Source of the DNA: Sphingobacteriaceae bacterium
GTDB taxonomy: Bacteria > Bacteroidota > Bacteroidia > B-17B0 > Aurantibacillaceae
Assembly: GCA_002319075.1 (NCBI GenBank)
Contig: NVQB01000001.1
Span: 744,001-808,000, forward strand
Reading direction: 5' to 3'
Length of the DNA: 64,000 nucleotides
Shown one piece after another: positions 15,430 to 24,382 of this stretch. The notes beneath the pieces were generated by a model. It saw only the letters and a list, made by a program, of their open reading frames with translations. It did no database searches and was not told the DNA's origin. A program made the position numbers and the translations under genes. Numbering within the stretch: the first letter of the stretch is position 1; each line of letters opens with the position of its first letter.

Positions 15430-18400
15430 CTATTTCGCCAAGACTATTTTCTTTATTATTTTTTTGTCTGAATTTTCGAACGCCATAAAATAGATTCCAT
15501 TTGCTAGCATAGAGAGATCTATTGTTTCTGAACCAATCCTTAATTTATTTTGAACGTAAACGGCTTTCCCTGCGACGTCTATCACCTTCAGAGTCATGTT
15601 TTCGTTCAACCCACTAATGGAGATAACTCCTGAAGTTGGGTTTGGAAAGATTTCAATACTTGATTGCACCAGGGCTTGGTCTGTAATATCCAACAAGAAA
15701 TTTTTCTGGGTCGGAATAGCCGGAGAGTTAAAGTTCTTGCAGAGAGGTGGCGCCCCACCAGCAATATTAATCGCACCTGCAACACTGTATGGAGTTCCTC
15801 CGCCGGAGCCATTGCTGGTGGGATTAAAACCGGGGCCCGGTTGAACGAACAGAGGAGATGACAAGGCATTGCTCCCGCCCATCACATACGTTTCGTAAGA
15901 GGTTGGCACTGTCCAAATACCGTTCCATTGATTGTTGCTTGGTAAGTTTGAATTGCCCTGAGGACTTATAACAGCATTATTAAGTACCAGTCCTCTTGCA
16001 TGATTTTGCATGCGGTTGCCTGACCAGGTTGTAAGAAGATTCTGGCCTTCAAATTCGAACGCATGGAAGCTATTACTTAGATCGTTGCATTGGATAAAGG
16101 AACGGTAATTATTTTTACTGTGAACGAGAGTAATGAACTGATTATTCACTCCTGTGGCTGCGAGTGTGTTACTGTAAACTCCAAGATTACCCAAACTCGA
16201 AACTGCCTGAATACCCCATTGGCGCGACGGAGCAAAAATATTGTCATTTTCAACTAGAATAAGATTTGAGATAATATTGACAGGATAGGCGTTTAATCCG
16301 TTTACCGAAATGCCGCGATAAATCCGGTTTAATTTATTACTCTGTATCATGGCAGAGCCCGTTACCTGCCAAGCTGTTGTATTGCTGTTATCGTTGATGT
16401 GAATGGCCTCATTCAAAAACTCATTCGCTATGGGAGTGAGGCTGTTGATCTCGGGTCCAAAATAATTCTGTAAGACACTGATATTGGAAGCATATACACC
16501 AGTTCCGGAAGATCCGTTTACGTTGTATGATCCGCTGAGTACATTTGTCCAAAGGGCGTATGTAACGTTATTGAATTCATTCAAATTCACGTTGAAATTG
16601 AAGCGATTGGATTGAAGGTAAATGCCCATACTTCCTGGTCCATAGGGTGGATTGAGAAGGGCCTGGTGGGAACTTCTGAATATCGCGTATTGAATAGTGA
16701 TATCGAAAACATTCCTTGTGCTAATAGCATTCCAGCAATCCCAGAAACGATTACCAATGCTGGTATTCGGTAAAATCGCGGGCGGACTAAGATACAGACG
16801 AGCATTCATCAGCGACGTAATGTTGTGACGTATCCCTAGTCCGCCGAACATTCCGCTAGACGTGGAGAAGTATTTTGCATTTTGGAAAACATTGTTAATA
16901 GTAATTAAACTGGCATTTGTTACATCTATTCCTATTCCCAAACCATCAAATAAATTAAATGTATTCCAACTGGATATGTTGTTGGCTCCGAAATCTATCC
17001 CGTTGGACACAACTGGAGACGATATGTTCCCAATGTTGTTTATTTCCACACCAATATTTCCCGGCTGAGAATTGTATGGAGATTTAAGATTGCTGAAGGG
17101 ATAATTTTGCATAGTGTAGGGTGCGGCAAGTCCTGTTGTCGAATTAATAGCAGCTCTCAGGCCCGGTGCTGTTGTTGAAGAACTCGGCCATGAAGAAGAA
17201 GTAAATGGAAGACTCCGGCTTGTGAAAATGCATGACCTTACCAATAGACTTAAATTCGTGAGACTTCCATTCCGAACTCTGATCCCTGTATAGTTTTTAT
17301 TAAAGATGGTGCCATTGAGTTCAAGAACCGGATTTGCTATCTGCGCTGTGATGTTATCAATATCCACAGCAGCGATCGCATCTTCAATAAGTGTTGAGTT
17401 GCCTCCGCCCGATCCTGATTGCAGGAAAGCTCCGTTTTGAATAACGATACCTTGCCACATTGCAGTGCTGCAGCCATACAGGTGAGAACCGAAAATCTGA
17501 AATTGCGTTCCGGGAACGGCAGTTAAAATAACGCCCGGCGCTATTACAAATTCACCGTTTGTTAATGAGATAATTCCAGGGCCCAAGGTGGTATTTTGAT
17601 TGATAACAATTTGTCCGCTCAGATTTGTTCCCCCGGGAATTGCATTGGAAGTTAAGGCAACATAAGGTGATACTGTTGTTTGGGTGCAGCAGTTGTTACT
17701 AACGTTAAGACTTAATGTTTGGGACACAATGCATCCAGTATTTGGATCAGGAGCGCTGACTGTATAAACTGTAGTAGCAATAGGATTGACAGAAATGTTT
17801 TGCCCGTTTAAGTTACCTGGTTGCCAGTTGTAAGTAACATTGTATCCCAAAGTATTGCTTGCAGATAATTGTACAGATGGGAAAATATTATTGCAGAAGA
17901 TGGAAGGCCCAGTGGTTGTAATTCCAAAGCTGTTTAAGATCGTAATTTGTGATATCATCGACTTTACACAGCCGGCGGAGGTTGTATAGTTGAATGTTAT
18001 GGGGTAGTTTCCCGGTGCCAGCGGAGGGGACAATGTGTTAAAGTTGTAAATACCACCACTGTTAACCACACCTGGGCCATTGAATACAACCCCTGGCGCA
18101 TTTACATATTGCGCCAGGTTAGTGAGCGAACTTCCATAGCACAGTGTCGCCGGAATAGTTATCACAGGGACCTGGCCTGAAGGAACGAGAGAAATATCGT
18201 CCACGTAAAAGTAGAATGGATCATTCGACCCATTTGGATTGGCACTTATGGTTAACGGCACATCGTTACCAATAATCAGACAGTTATGATTGGATGATCC
18301 GGTAAAGGTTACGGTTGCTGTAAGATGTTTCCATACCGCGTTGTCCGCAGGTGTTAATGTAAAACTGACGAGCGTTGTCAAACCGGCCGGAAATCCGGCC

Positions 18401-20454
18401 GGGCCGCCGAATGCGGCAATGTTAGGCGCACTCGCTAAACTTATGACAAGGTTATCGGTAGAAGCGCTAGGTCCCAAAGTCCCGTTAAATAAGCCCTTAT
18501 AAGCCCAGAGGCTTACAACATAAGAACTGTTAGGCATTAACGGTGCCCCCAGAGCAGTTTTCATGCACTCACCAGTAGTGTTATTTGGGTTAATAGCTGG
18601 CCCGCCAACACCAATCATGCCCATTGTTCTATTGTTAGGGATGCCGTTCCATGAATCAGGTAAAGGACTTATTCCGGAAGGCGGAAAATCATTAATACTC
18701 CCTGCGCCTAAGCCCTGGCAATTTCTACTTTGAAGATCCGGCGACGCAATATATATTTCCCAACAATTTATGGCATTGTTAAGGATTGGACCACACACAT
18801 TTGTTGAACCGCTGAGATTTTCAAAACCTCCGTTCTGCACCATATCGCAGAGGTCGGGAGGATTGCAAAAACCTATACAAGGAAAAAATGCCCAGATGTA
18901 AGTGGGGTTGCCCGTTTGACCCGCGGCGTTAATCGGTAAGTACTGCAACAGCATTGGGCCACAAGTGGTCTGCGGTCCGGCAGGCAACTGCAGAATAACA
19001 CTGCCGGAAGCTACTGTAAGCCCAATGTTACCTAGCGAATAAACAGAACTAACGCAAGTGATGCCAACAGTTCCGGGAGCGTCATTATTAATAATGGTGG
19101 AAATTGGAATCGCTATTCCTGTACCGTTACTAATGTTAGGAAGAAAAGAGTAATTGGCGCCATTCAGGCCGTCGTTCACTCCCCATATTCCCGGGCCATT
19201 ACAGACGCCGCCGTAGCTGGCGTTGGCGCCAGCTACCGGGCTGCTGTAATTGGCTTGTACGGTATAACCCAGATCGCACAATACAGTTCTCTCTTGCGGT
19301 TTCGGAAAACGTTTCACAGACCCGTAAGCATTAGCCATAGCAAAATACTGATTGTTATTAGCAGGATTTACAGTTGGTGAACACATGTCTTCAAAATGGC
19401 TGAGACTGGAACCAGGTTCATAACAATTGGGATGATAAAGTTTTACGTCGACAGTTGAAAAGTATCGAGGTGCCGTGGCACAATTGTTTGTGAGGTCGGT
19501 AGGAGGACAAGTATTGCCATTAATAGAGGAAACTGAGGCGTTAAAGTTATAGCTTAAGTTAAAAGTTGGACAACTGCTGTTGCTTGAAGAAAGCAGGTCT
19601 GTACCCAAATAATCTTTGAGGTGTGTGTCAAATTTGGAATAATAATTATTAGCCTGTCCGATATTGGATGAGCCGTTCGGACCAATAAGGCTGACAAAAC
19701 CAAGTCCATGCATGGATTCGTGCAGCATAACAGTATAAAAATCTCTTTGAGCGCTTGGAACGATTGAAGTGCTAGTATTAAAATTCCAATTCGCATTCGG
19801 ATCAATTGCAATGATTCCATGGTAAAAATTGTTAGCGCCGGTATAATTTACGATTGGAGTCGCTACGTTCAAATAACCATCGACGCCGCTGATAATTGTT
19901 TTTTCCATGAAAGTCCACGCTATCCCGGGGTTTGGACTTAACGGATTGGTTGGAAAGCAATATAACGATCCGAACGAAGCAAGTGCTGGTGAAGCTGCGT
20001 TGTCCTCAATATATAGATTAACAAAAGTAGTATTGTTGGATGTTACGTTACAAGGTGACGAAAGCGGGGAACGGATAAAACAGGATAGATCCGTGTACAA
20101 CTGGCAGAGGATATTGCGCATGCTGGTGGGAGCTGGATTTGTGGAAGTTAAACCTCCTCCGAAAAAGAGTCTGAAATAACCTGCCTGACAACTCGTGGTA
20201 GGTCCGGCATTGATAGTGTTGCCTTGGGAGACGGGTTTACCCGGTTGACTGGTAGACGAAGGATTCCCCGAGAAAGGGATTTGCAGATCTTTCAACAGAT
20301 ACTTTTTTCCATATTGGTCATAGATGGTGTCAAAATAGCCGTTAGGTGAGTAATGTGCTCCTGGTGTTTCTTTACTTTGAGAAAATAGTTTTGCCGATAA
20401 AGTGAGAAATAGGAAGAACATGACGTAGACTTTTTTTTGATTTGAATTTTTCAT
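15430..20454 (-). CDS. Giant T9SS-exported surface protein with metalloprotease-like domain
   Basis: 1674 residues from MKNSNQKKVYVMFF, a clear Sec signal peptide ending near LFSQS. The open frame continues upstream but that part is not signal-like, so the ATG at 20454 is used. Near residues 245-249 is HESMHGLGF, a zinc-protease-type HExxH with the following GLGF. No third His within the metzincin spacing is visible, so the ligand set is incomplete or different. A carbohydrate-binding-like segment (DNLVISLASAPN region), one Ig-like repeat (STVYTVSAPDPNTGC) and a long Asn/Ile-rich section resembling a right-handed beta-helix (IYRGISVNGLN, HARGLVLNNA) follow. The C-terminus is a type-A sorting domain (IFPNPTSGVISISGL...NGIYFMAF...KKIVLAK). 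It lies downstream of a LytTR two-component pair on the same strand. Substrate unknown. Confidence 0.85.
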   Translation of the reverse strand: MKNSNQKKVYVMFFLFLTLSAKLFSQSKETPGAHYSPNGYFDTIYDQYGKKYLLKDLQIPFSGNPSSTSQPGKPVSQGNTINAGPTTSCQAGYFRLFFGGGLTSTNPAPTSMRNILCQLYTDLSCFIRSPLSSPCNVTSNNTTFVNLYIEDNAASPALASFGSLYCFPTNPLSPNPGIAWTFMEKTIISGVDGYLNVATPIVNYTGANNFYHGIIAIDPNANWNFNTSTSIVPSAQRDFYTVMLHESMHGLGFVSLIGPNGSSNIGQANNYYSKFDTHLKDYLGTDLLSSSNSSCPTFNLSYNFNASVSSINGNTCPPTDLTNNCATAPRYFSTVDVKLYHPNCYEPGSSLSHFEDMCSPTVNPANNNQYFAMANAYGSVKRFPKPQERTVLCDLGYTVQANYSSPVAGANASYGGVCNGPGIWGVNDGLNGANYSFLPNISNGTGIAIPISTIINNDAPGTVGITCVSSVYSLGNIGLTVASGSVILQLPAGPQTTCGPMLLQYLPINAAGQTGNPTYIWAFFPCIGFCNPPDLCDMVQNGGFENLSGSTNVCGPILNNAINCWEIYIASPDLQSRNCQGLGAGSINDFPPSGISPLPDSWNGIPNNRTMGMIGVGGPAINPNNTTGECMKTALGAPLMPNSSYVVSLWAYKGLFNGTLGPSASTDNLVISLASAPNIAAFGGPAGFPAGLTTLVSFTLTPADNAVWKHLTATVTFTGSSNHNCLIIGNDVPLTISANPNGSNDPFYFYVDDISLVPSGQVPVITIPATLCYGSSLTNLAQYVNAPGVVFNGPGVVNSGGIYNFNTLSPPLAPGNYPITFNYTTSAGCVKSMISQITILNSFGITTTGPSIFCNNIFPSVQLSASNTLGYNVTYNWQPGNLNGQNISVNPIATTVYTVSAPDPNTGCIVSQTLSLNVSNNCCTQTTVSPYVALTSNAIPGGTNLSGQIVINQNTTLGPGIISLTNGEFVIAPGVILTAVPGTQFQIFGSHLYGCSTAMWQGIVIQNGAFLQSGSGGGNSTLIEDAIAAVDIDNITAQIANPVLELNGTIFNKNYTGIRVRNGSLTNLSLLVRSCIFTSRSLPFTSSSWPSSSTTAPGLRAAINSTTGLAAPYTMQNYPFSNLKSPYNSQPGNIGVEINNIGNISSPVVSNGIDFGANNISSWNTFNLFDGLGIGIDVTNASLITINNVFQNAKYFSTSSGMFGGLGIRHNITSLMNARLYLSPPAILPNTSIGNRFWDCWNAISTRNVFDITIQYAIFRSSHQALLNPPYGPGSMGIYLQSNRFNFNVNLNEFNNVTYALWTNVLSGSYNVNGSSGTGVYASNISVLQNYFGPEINSLTPIANEFLNEAIHINDNSNTTAWQVTGSAMIQSNKLNRIYRGISVNGLNAYPVNIISNLILVENDNIFAPSRQWGIQAVSSLGNLGVYSNTLAATGVNNQFITLVHSKNNYRSFIQCNDLSNSFHAFEFEGQNLLTTWSGNRMQNHARGLVLNNAVISPQGNSNLPSNNQWNGIWTVPTSYETYVMGGSNALSSPLFVQPGPGFNPTSNGSGGGTPYSVAGAINIAGGAPPLCKNFNSPAIPTQKNFLLDITDQALVQSSIEIFPNPTSGVISISGLNENMTLKVIDVAGKAVYVQNKLRIGSETIDLSMLANGIYFMAFENSDKKIIKKIVLAK

Positions 20455-20631
20455 TGGCGAGGGATTAATGATCAAGTTTATATTTATGAAAAAGGATAGC
20501 AATTTTTTCAAAAGTACAAGATCAAATTCCTGGAATGGGCCGTTCAAACAGTTTTCAAACCAGTGTAAAAAAAACAAGACATCACAGAACAAGGCACCCA
20601 ACAAAGTGATGGGATGCTTGATAACATTAAC

Positions 20632-21384
20632 TTAAAGGTGTTTCAGGTTTTTCAGAATGTCGGTTTTCTTACGCCGTGAAACCTCGAAGCTTTGTCGACC
20701 TATCATATGCAGAATGCAAATAGCATCTTTCGTGTAGCTTTTGATGAAATGTGTGTTGACGATCACATTTTTATTGATGCGTACAAAATTAGGACTCGTC
20801 TCCAGCGCTTTTTCAAATTTAACCAGGTCTTTGCTTGAGAAATAGTGACTGTTGTCTTTTAGAAAAAGAGTTGTAATATCGTTTTTGGTTTCAATGATTG
20901 AAATATCAGCGATGGAGATAAAAATAACATGGCCGTTATGATGCACGGAAAATTTATTTACAAGATCCTCCTGGTCGGAAAGTGTTTTCACAAAATGAAG
21001 CACGACATCATTCTGCGTATTGAGCTTAATTTTTTCAGTTGCTTTCTTTACCGCCAGGATCAGCTTATCCGAGTCAACAGGTTTCAGCATATATCCCAAA
21101 GCGTTAAATTCGAAAGCCTGCACTGCATATCTATTATAGGCCGTTACAAAGATGACCTCAAAATTAATGACAGTAAACATTTTTAAAAGATCTAACCCAC
21201 TCTTTTTTGGCATTTTAATATCCAAAAAAATAAGACGTGGTTTAAAATGTAATATTTTTTCGTACGCCTCCGCTGCGCTATTGGCTTCTGACACGATCTT
21301 TACTGTATCACAATGCTTTTCCAGCAGGGTTCTTAAACTTATTCTGTTATGTTCTTCGTCGTCGACCAGAAGCGCGGAAATCAT
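20632..21384 (-). CDS. LytTR family response regulator
   Basis: 250 residues. The receiver domain (1-120) has the acidic pair D8/D9, phospho-acceptor D55 in LIFLDIKMPK, T81 and K101 in MLKPVD. A LytTR DNA-binding domain follows (about 145-248; HNGHVIFISIADI, VRINKNVIVNTHFI, SFEVSRRKK). Such regulators bind direct repeats upstream of targets. The gene starts one base after the stop of the upstream sensor kinase, so they form a two-component pair. The adjacent T9SS protein is a plausible but unproven target. Confidence 0.95.
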   Translation of the reverse strand: MISALLVDDEEHNRISLRTLLEKHCDTVKIVSEANSAAEAYEKILHFKPRLIFLDIKMPKKSGLDLLKMFTVINFEVIFVTAYNRYAVQAFEFNALGYMLKPVDSDKLILAVKKATEKIKLNTQNDVVLHFVKTLSDQEDLVNKFSVHHNGHVIFISIADISIIETKNDITTLFLKDNSHYFSSKDLVKFEKALETSPNFVRINKNVIVNTHFIKSYTKDAICILHMIGRQSFEVSRRKKTDILKNLKHL

Positions 21385-21385
21385 A

Positions 21386-22885
21386 TTAATAGGTATTATG
21401 GGTTAAACGAATGAGGACTTTTGTTCCGCAAGGAGTGTTGTCAGCATTAAACAAGTCAACAATTTCCAGTTTAAAATCACCACTATTTCTAAGCAGGTTA
21501 ATACTCTCAATTTTGTCAAGCGCTAATTTAGAACCCATGGATTTCCTTAAGTTAGTTATACCAGAAAGGCTTCGGCCGATACCATTATCTTCTATTACCA
21601 CATAACCGAACCCCCCTTCCAAATATATACTTACGGTAAGCCGTGCAGGTTTTCCTTCAAGAGGAAGCAGGCCATGCCAGATAGCATTTTCTATAAACGG
21701 ATGGGTGATCAGGGAGGGAATTAGAAAATCTTCGGGATTTATATTCTCACCAATCGAAATAGTGAATGAAAAATCATTTTTAAAACGCAACTGTTCAAGT
21801 TCAACGTTCATTTTAATGATAGACAATTCTTCATCCAGTGTGACATAATTTTTTTCAGAATATTCGAGAATTTGTCTCAGGAAATGACTGAATTTTGCTA
21901 AATATTGACTTGCTTTATCCACTTCATTTTGTAACATTAAATTCTGGATGGCTGCCAAACTATTAGAAAGAAAATGTGGATTCATTTGAGTTTTGATCAC
22001 TTTTATTTCCAGTTGAGAAATACGGTTACGTAATTCAAGTTGCTCTTTTTGCTTTCGAAGTGCGCGCTTATTGCGAAAAAGTAAAAGAAGAATGATACTG
22101 GCCAATCCGATAAGTATTGCACCTATCTTTAAAACTTTATAAAGTGTATTCTTAAATGCGTTAGGATTCGGAGCTTCGTATAATGCTTTGATCTCCTGAT
22201 CCGAAAGACTTCGGTGAAAGATCTGGATGTCGTCAAATGTTCCAATGGACATGCGTTCATTTTTTTTGCTGGCGCTATGTCCTATAACCAATGAATCGCT
22301 TGCCAGGAATTTTGTTTCGAAATTTTTTTCCGTTTTTTGTCTTAGTGTACCATTGGTATACAAGGCCAGATAATCAGTGTTGCAAATGATCACATAATGA
22401 TACCACTTATTAAATTGAAAAGGCTCTTCGTCTACAACAGCAACTTCATCTGTAGAATCCTTAGTTGATACAGCTCCTACATGATCCATATCGGGTATAT
22501 AAAAAAACGTTATGGCATTTATGAAGTCCTCTCCGGGACCATTTTTTATGGTGATCATTGGATTGTGAGTATTTCCACGGCCCAAATAATTTCTGCGATA
22601 TAAATTTACCCAGAATGAAATAGTGATATTAGGTGATTTAAGAAGTGAAGATGTGCCAAGACTTAAGTAACAAGCCGGGTCTCCACGGAGGAATACGGCA
22701 GATTTTTCATTGCCAAAACGGTCAGCAATTAAGGTGGCTCCCGAATAAGTTGGATGGACCTTATTATTTTTTTCTTTTATTTGATGCTCGTTAAAATCAA
22801 AAGTCAATGCGATACTGCTGTCATGTTGAGAAAAGGCCTGTAGGAAAAAAAAACTAAATAGAATTGAATAGAATAGTGTTTTCAC
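21386..22885 (-). CDS. LytS-type sensor histidine kinase with extracellular LamG domain
   Basis: 499 residues, starting with GTG. Signal peptide at 1-19 (LFSFFFLQAFSQ), then a concanavalin/LamG-type domain at about 25-235 (SIALTFDFNE, ITISFWVNLYRR, KWYHYVIICN, ALYTNGTLRQ, GTFDDIQIFHRSLSDQEIKALYE). A membrane helix lies at about 253-273 (IGAILIGLASIILLLLF). The cytoplasmic part is a His_kinase/LytS domain with H304 in QMNPHFLSNS and a HATPase with HPFIENAIWHGL (N box) and VVIEDNGIGR (G box). The Leu-Ser at NPHFLSN in place of the usual NPHFLFN is a minor variant. LamG domains bind glycans or proteins, so the kinase probably senses a surface ligand. It pairs with the LytTR regulator downstream. 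Confidence 0.93.
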   Translation of the reverse strand: MKTLFYSILFSFFFLQAFSQHDSSIALTFDFNEHQIKEKNNKVHPTYSGATLIADRFGNEKSAVFLRGDPACYLSLGTSSLLKSPNITISFWVNLYRRNYLGRGNTHNPMITIKNGPGEDFINAITFFYIPDMDHVGAVSTKDSTDEVAVVDEEPFQFNKWYHYVIICNTDYLALYTNGTLRQKTEKNFETKFLASDSLVIGHSASKKNERMSIGTFDDIQIFHRSLSDQEIKALYEAPNPNAFKNTLYKVLKIGAILIGLASIILLLLFRNKRALRKQKEQLELRNRISQLEIKVIKTQMNPHFLSNSLAAIQNLMLQNEVDKASQYLAKFSHFLRQILEYSEKNYVTLDEELSIIKMNVELEQLRFKNDFSFTISIGENINPEDFLIPSLITHPFIENAIWHGLLPLEGKPARLTVSIYLEGGFGYVVIEDNGIGRSLSGITNLRKSMGSKLALDKIESINLLRNSGDFKLEIVDLFNADNTPCGTKVLIRLTHNTY

Positions 22886-23250
22886 AAAGAAATAAATTAC
22901 TTTAGTTTATATTCATAAAATCGAAAATAGTAACTGAACGGTCAAAGATCATTCTTGGATCTTTACGTCAATTTTAAGGTAGAAGTGTGTAAGCCAGATA
23001 AGTTCTATTTTTGAACAATCCGTATTATTCCTGAATTTAAACACTCCTTACTTTATACCTACGGAAAAAGGCACTAAAAGTAGATGTTTTGCTTATAACG
23101 AAGCTAATATAATTAAAAACGATGAGTTCAATAACCGTTTAAACAGTTTTTTGCACAAGGCTTGTAAAGCAAAGGTTAAGTCTGTTATTTGGAAACACCT
23201 GGTAGAAATTAAAGCCTTATTTCAATTTAAAATAAAATAGCATGAAATGA
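22886..23250. other. Intergenic stretch, possible gene remnant
   Basis: AT-rich. Between 22983 and 23240 the plus strand has 85 codons without a stop but with no ATG and no recognisable motif (Lys/Asn-rich, ending HLVEIKALFQFKIK). It could be the tail of a decayed gene or chance. Nothing else is visible. Confidence 0.3.
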
Positions 23251-23253
23251 CTC

Positions 23254-23261
23254 TATCTTTG
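23254..23261 (+). promoter_or_regulatory. -7 promoter box before the candidate small RNA
   Basis: TATCTTTG, an exact TAnnTTTG match. No good -33 TTTG is seen upstream. No conventional gene follows before the terminator at 23334. Confidence 0.5.
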
Positions 23262-23265
23262 CTGC

Positions 23266-23367
23266 AGTAAAAAACACAAGAACTGCCATGGGGAAGGGAT
23301 TGCTTAATTTGAATTTAGTTTCGTTTATGAAATAAAAAGGCCCGGAAAAAATTCCGGGCCTTTTTTT
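23266..23367 (+). ncRNA. Candidate small RNA or 15-codon peptide gene
   Basis: A consensus promoter box at 23254-23261 and a strong terminator ending at 23367 bracket about 100 bases with no ordinary gene. The transcript would contain one tiny frame, ATG at 23288 to TAA at 23335 (MGKGLLNLNLVSFMK), ending at the first base of the terminator region. No Rfam family is recognised. It could be a regulatory RNA, a micro-peptide, or a relic of a lost gene whose promoter and terminator remain. The exact 5' end is a guess of about 5 bases after the -7 box. Confidence 0.4.
23334..23367 (+). terminator. Strong bidirectional terminator
   Basis: The stem AAAAAGGCCCGGAA (23334-23347) pairs with TTCCGGGCCTTTTT (23352-23365) around an AAAA loop, followed by further T. 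No real gene lies immediately upstream on the plus strand. Confidence 0.9.
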
Positions 23368-23370
23368 ACA

Positions 23371-23460
23371 AAACTTTTTGCCTTCATCAGATCACCAGAT
23401 CAATCCGGAAAGCTGTGGAGAGACTCACTACTAAAATTAAATTTAGCTGCTTTAAAGCAC
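23371..23460 (+). repeat. Dispersed 90-bp copy of the tRNA-Val-associated repeat
   Basis: Matches 15197-15286 at 88 of 90 positions in a hand alignment (AAACTTTTTGCC...GGAAAGCTGTGGAGAGAC...TTTAGCTGCTTTAAAGCAC). Like the copies at 15 kb it begins directly after a terminator T-run. It stops about 20 bases into the tRNA-like part, so no tRNA body is present. Confidence 0.85.
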
Positions 23461-23631
23461 CCTGACCTTCATTTGAAGAGATAGCTTCCTGACCAGACAC
23501 AAAGTGCCTACAATTAGAATAATTCATGCAACGCTGGCACATATTGAATAACACCCCACTTGCCCTAATGAACCAACTCCCACGATCTCTGGCATCCATA
23601 TTGCAGCATTGAGTTAACTAATATACTCACT

Positions 23632-23823
23632 ATGAACAGCAACGAACTAAAATTAAAAGGCAACTGGAACGAGCTTAAAGGCAAGATCAAACAAAAATAT
23701 GCCAATCTGACCGAAGACGATCTAAAGTATGAAGAAGGAAAGGATGATGAACTACTCGGACGTCTCCAGCAGAAAATCGGGAAAACAAAAGAAGAAGTTA
23801 TTAGCTGGATTCAAAGCTTATAA
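23632..23823 (+). CDS. CsbD family stress-response protein
   Basis: 63 residues, small, charged and helical. The sequence KLKGNWNELKGKIKQKYANLTEDDLKYEEGKDDELLGRLQQ... carries the CsbD pattern G-x-W-x-x-x-K-G-K-x-K-x-x-x-x-x-L-T-D-D-D. Members are abundant under general stress in many bacteria; the molecular function is unknown. The gene has a terminator 22 bases after the stop, so it is a single unit. The 170 bases between the repeat at 23460 and this gene show no other feature. Confidence 0.9.
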   Translation: MNSNELKLKGNWNELKGKIKQKYANLTEDDLKYEEGKDDELLGRLQQKIGKTKEEVISWIQSL

Positions 23824-23844
23824 ACTTCTTGCGAAGTTCTAATT

Positions 23845-23877
23845 AAAAGATCAGAGTGAAACTTTGATCTTTTTTTG
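23845..23877 (+). terminator. Terminator after csbD-like gene
   Basis: AAAGATCA (23846-23853) pairs with TGATCTTT (23865-23872), followed by a T-run. Confidence 0.8.
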
Positions 23878-23926
23878 TTTAAACAATCGGTAGATTTATA
23901 GCGGTAACACACAAACTCAATTCTTT

Positions 23927-24349
23927 ATGATGGAAGAACAGCAAACAAACAAAGTACAAAACGCTTTCAGGATAGTTTTAGGGATATTTATGGTGCTGGC
24001 AGGTATAGGTCACCTCACTTTTCAAAGAGCAGAATTTCAGGCCCAGGTTCCCGATTGGGTTCCCCTGAGTAAAGATCTTGTTGTGATTTTATCGGGAGTT
24101 GTAGAAGTGCTTTTTGGTTTAAGTATGCTTTTCTGGAAAAAGCAAAGAGTAAAGGTGGGTCTTGCGCTTGCTATTTTTTACGTACTTGTATTTCCAGGAA
24201 ATATAGCTCAGTATCTTAATGGAATAGATGCTTTCGGACTTGATACCGACAAAGCAAGATTGATACGTTTGTTTTTTCAACCTGTTTTAATTTTTTGGGC
24301 TTTATGGTCTACCGGCGCTTTGAGCGCGCTTTTCAAAAAGAAGAAGTAA
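23927..24349 (+). CDS. DoxX family membrane protein
   Basis: 140 residues with four hydrophobic helices (about 15-32, 49-68, 78-98, 116-134). The N-terminal FRIVLGIFMVLAGIGHLTF and central VVILSGVVEVLFGLSMLFW match DoxX/DoxD-like proteins, which are small inner-membrane proteins of mostly unknown function, in some cases tied to redox or thiosulfate metabolism. The start could be either of two adjacent ATGs (23927 or 23930). It is 33 bp upstream of the EVE-like gene on the same strand, so the two may be co-transcribed. Confidence 0.85.
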   Translation: MMEEQQTNKVQNAFRIVLGIFMVLAGIGHLTFQRAEFQAQVPDWVPLSKDLVVILSGVVEVLFGLSMLFWKKQRVKVGLALAIFYVLVFPGNIAQYLNGIDAFGLDTDKARLIRLFFQPVLIFWALWSTGALSALFKKKK

Positions 24350-24382
24350 CCTGAAAATATAAATCCTGTTTTTTTAAATCAA

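Noticed and set aside
15596-15861. Several open frames opposite and alongside the T9SS genes (also 33456-33725, 44027-44467 and others)
   Set aside because: They are shadows of long repeat-rich coding sequences with no signal, motif or independent promoter.
20455-20604. 50-residue N-terminal extension of the giant T9SS protein
   Set aside because: It lacks signal-peptide features and would place the real signal peptide internally.
22983-23240. 85 open codons on the plus strand without ATG
   Set aside because: No start codon, no motif and AT-rich composition; mentioned only as a possible gene remnant.
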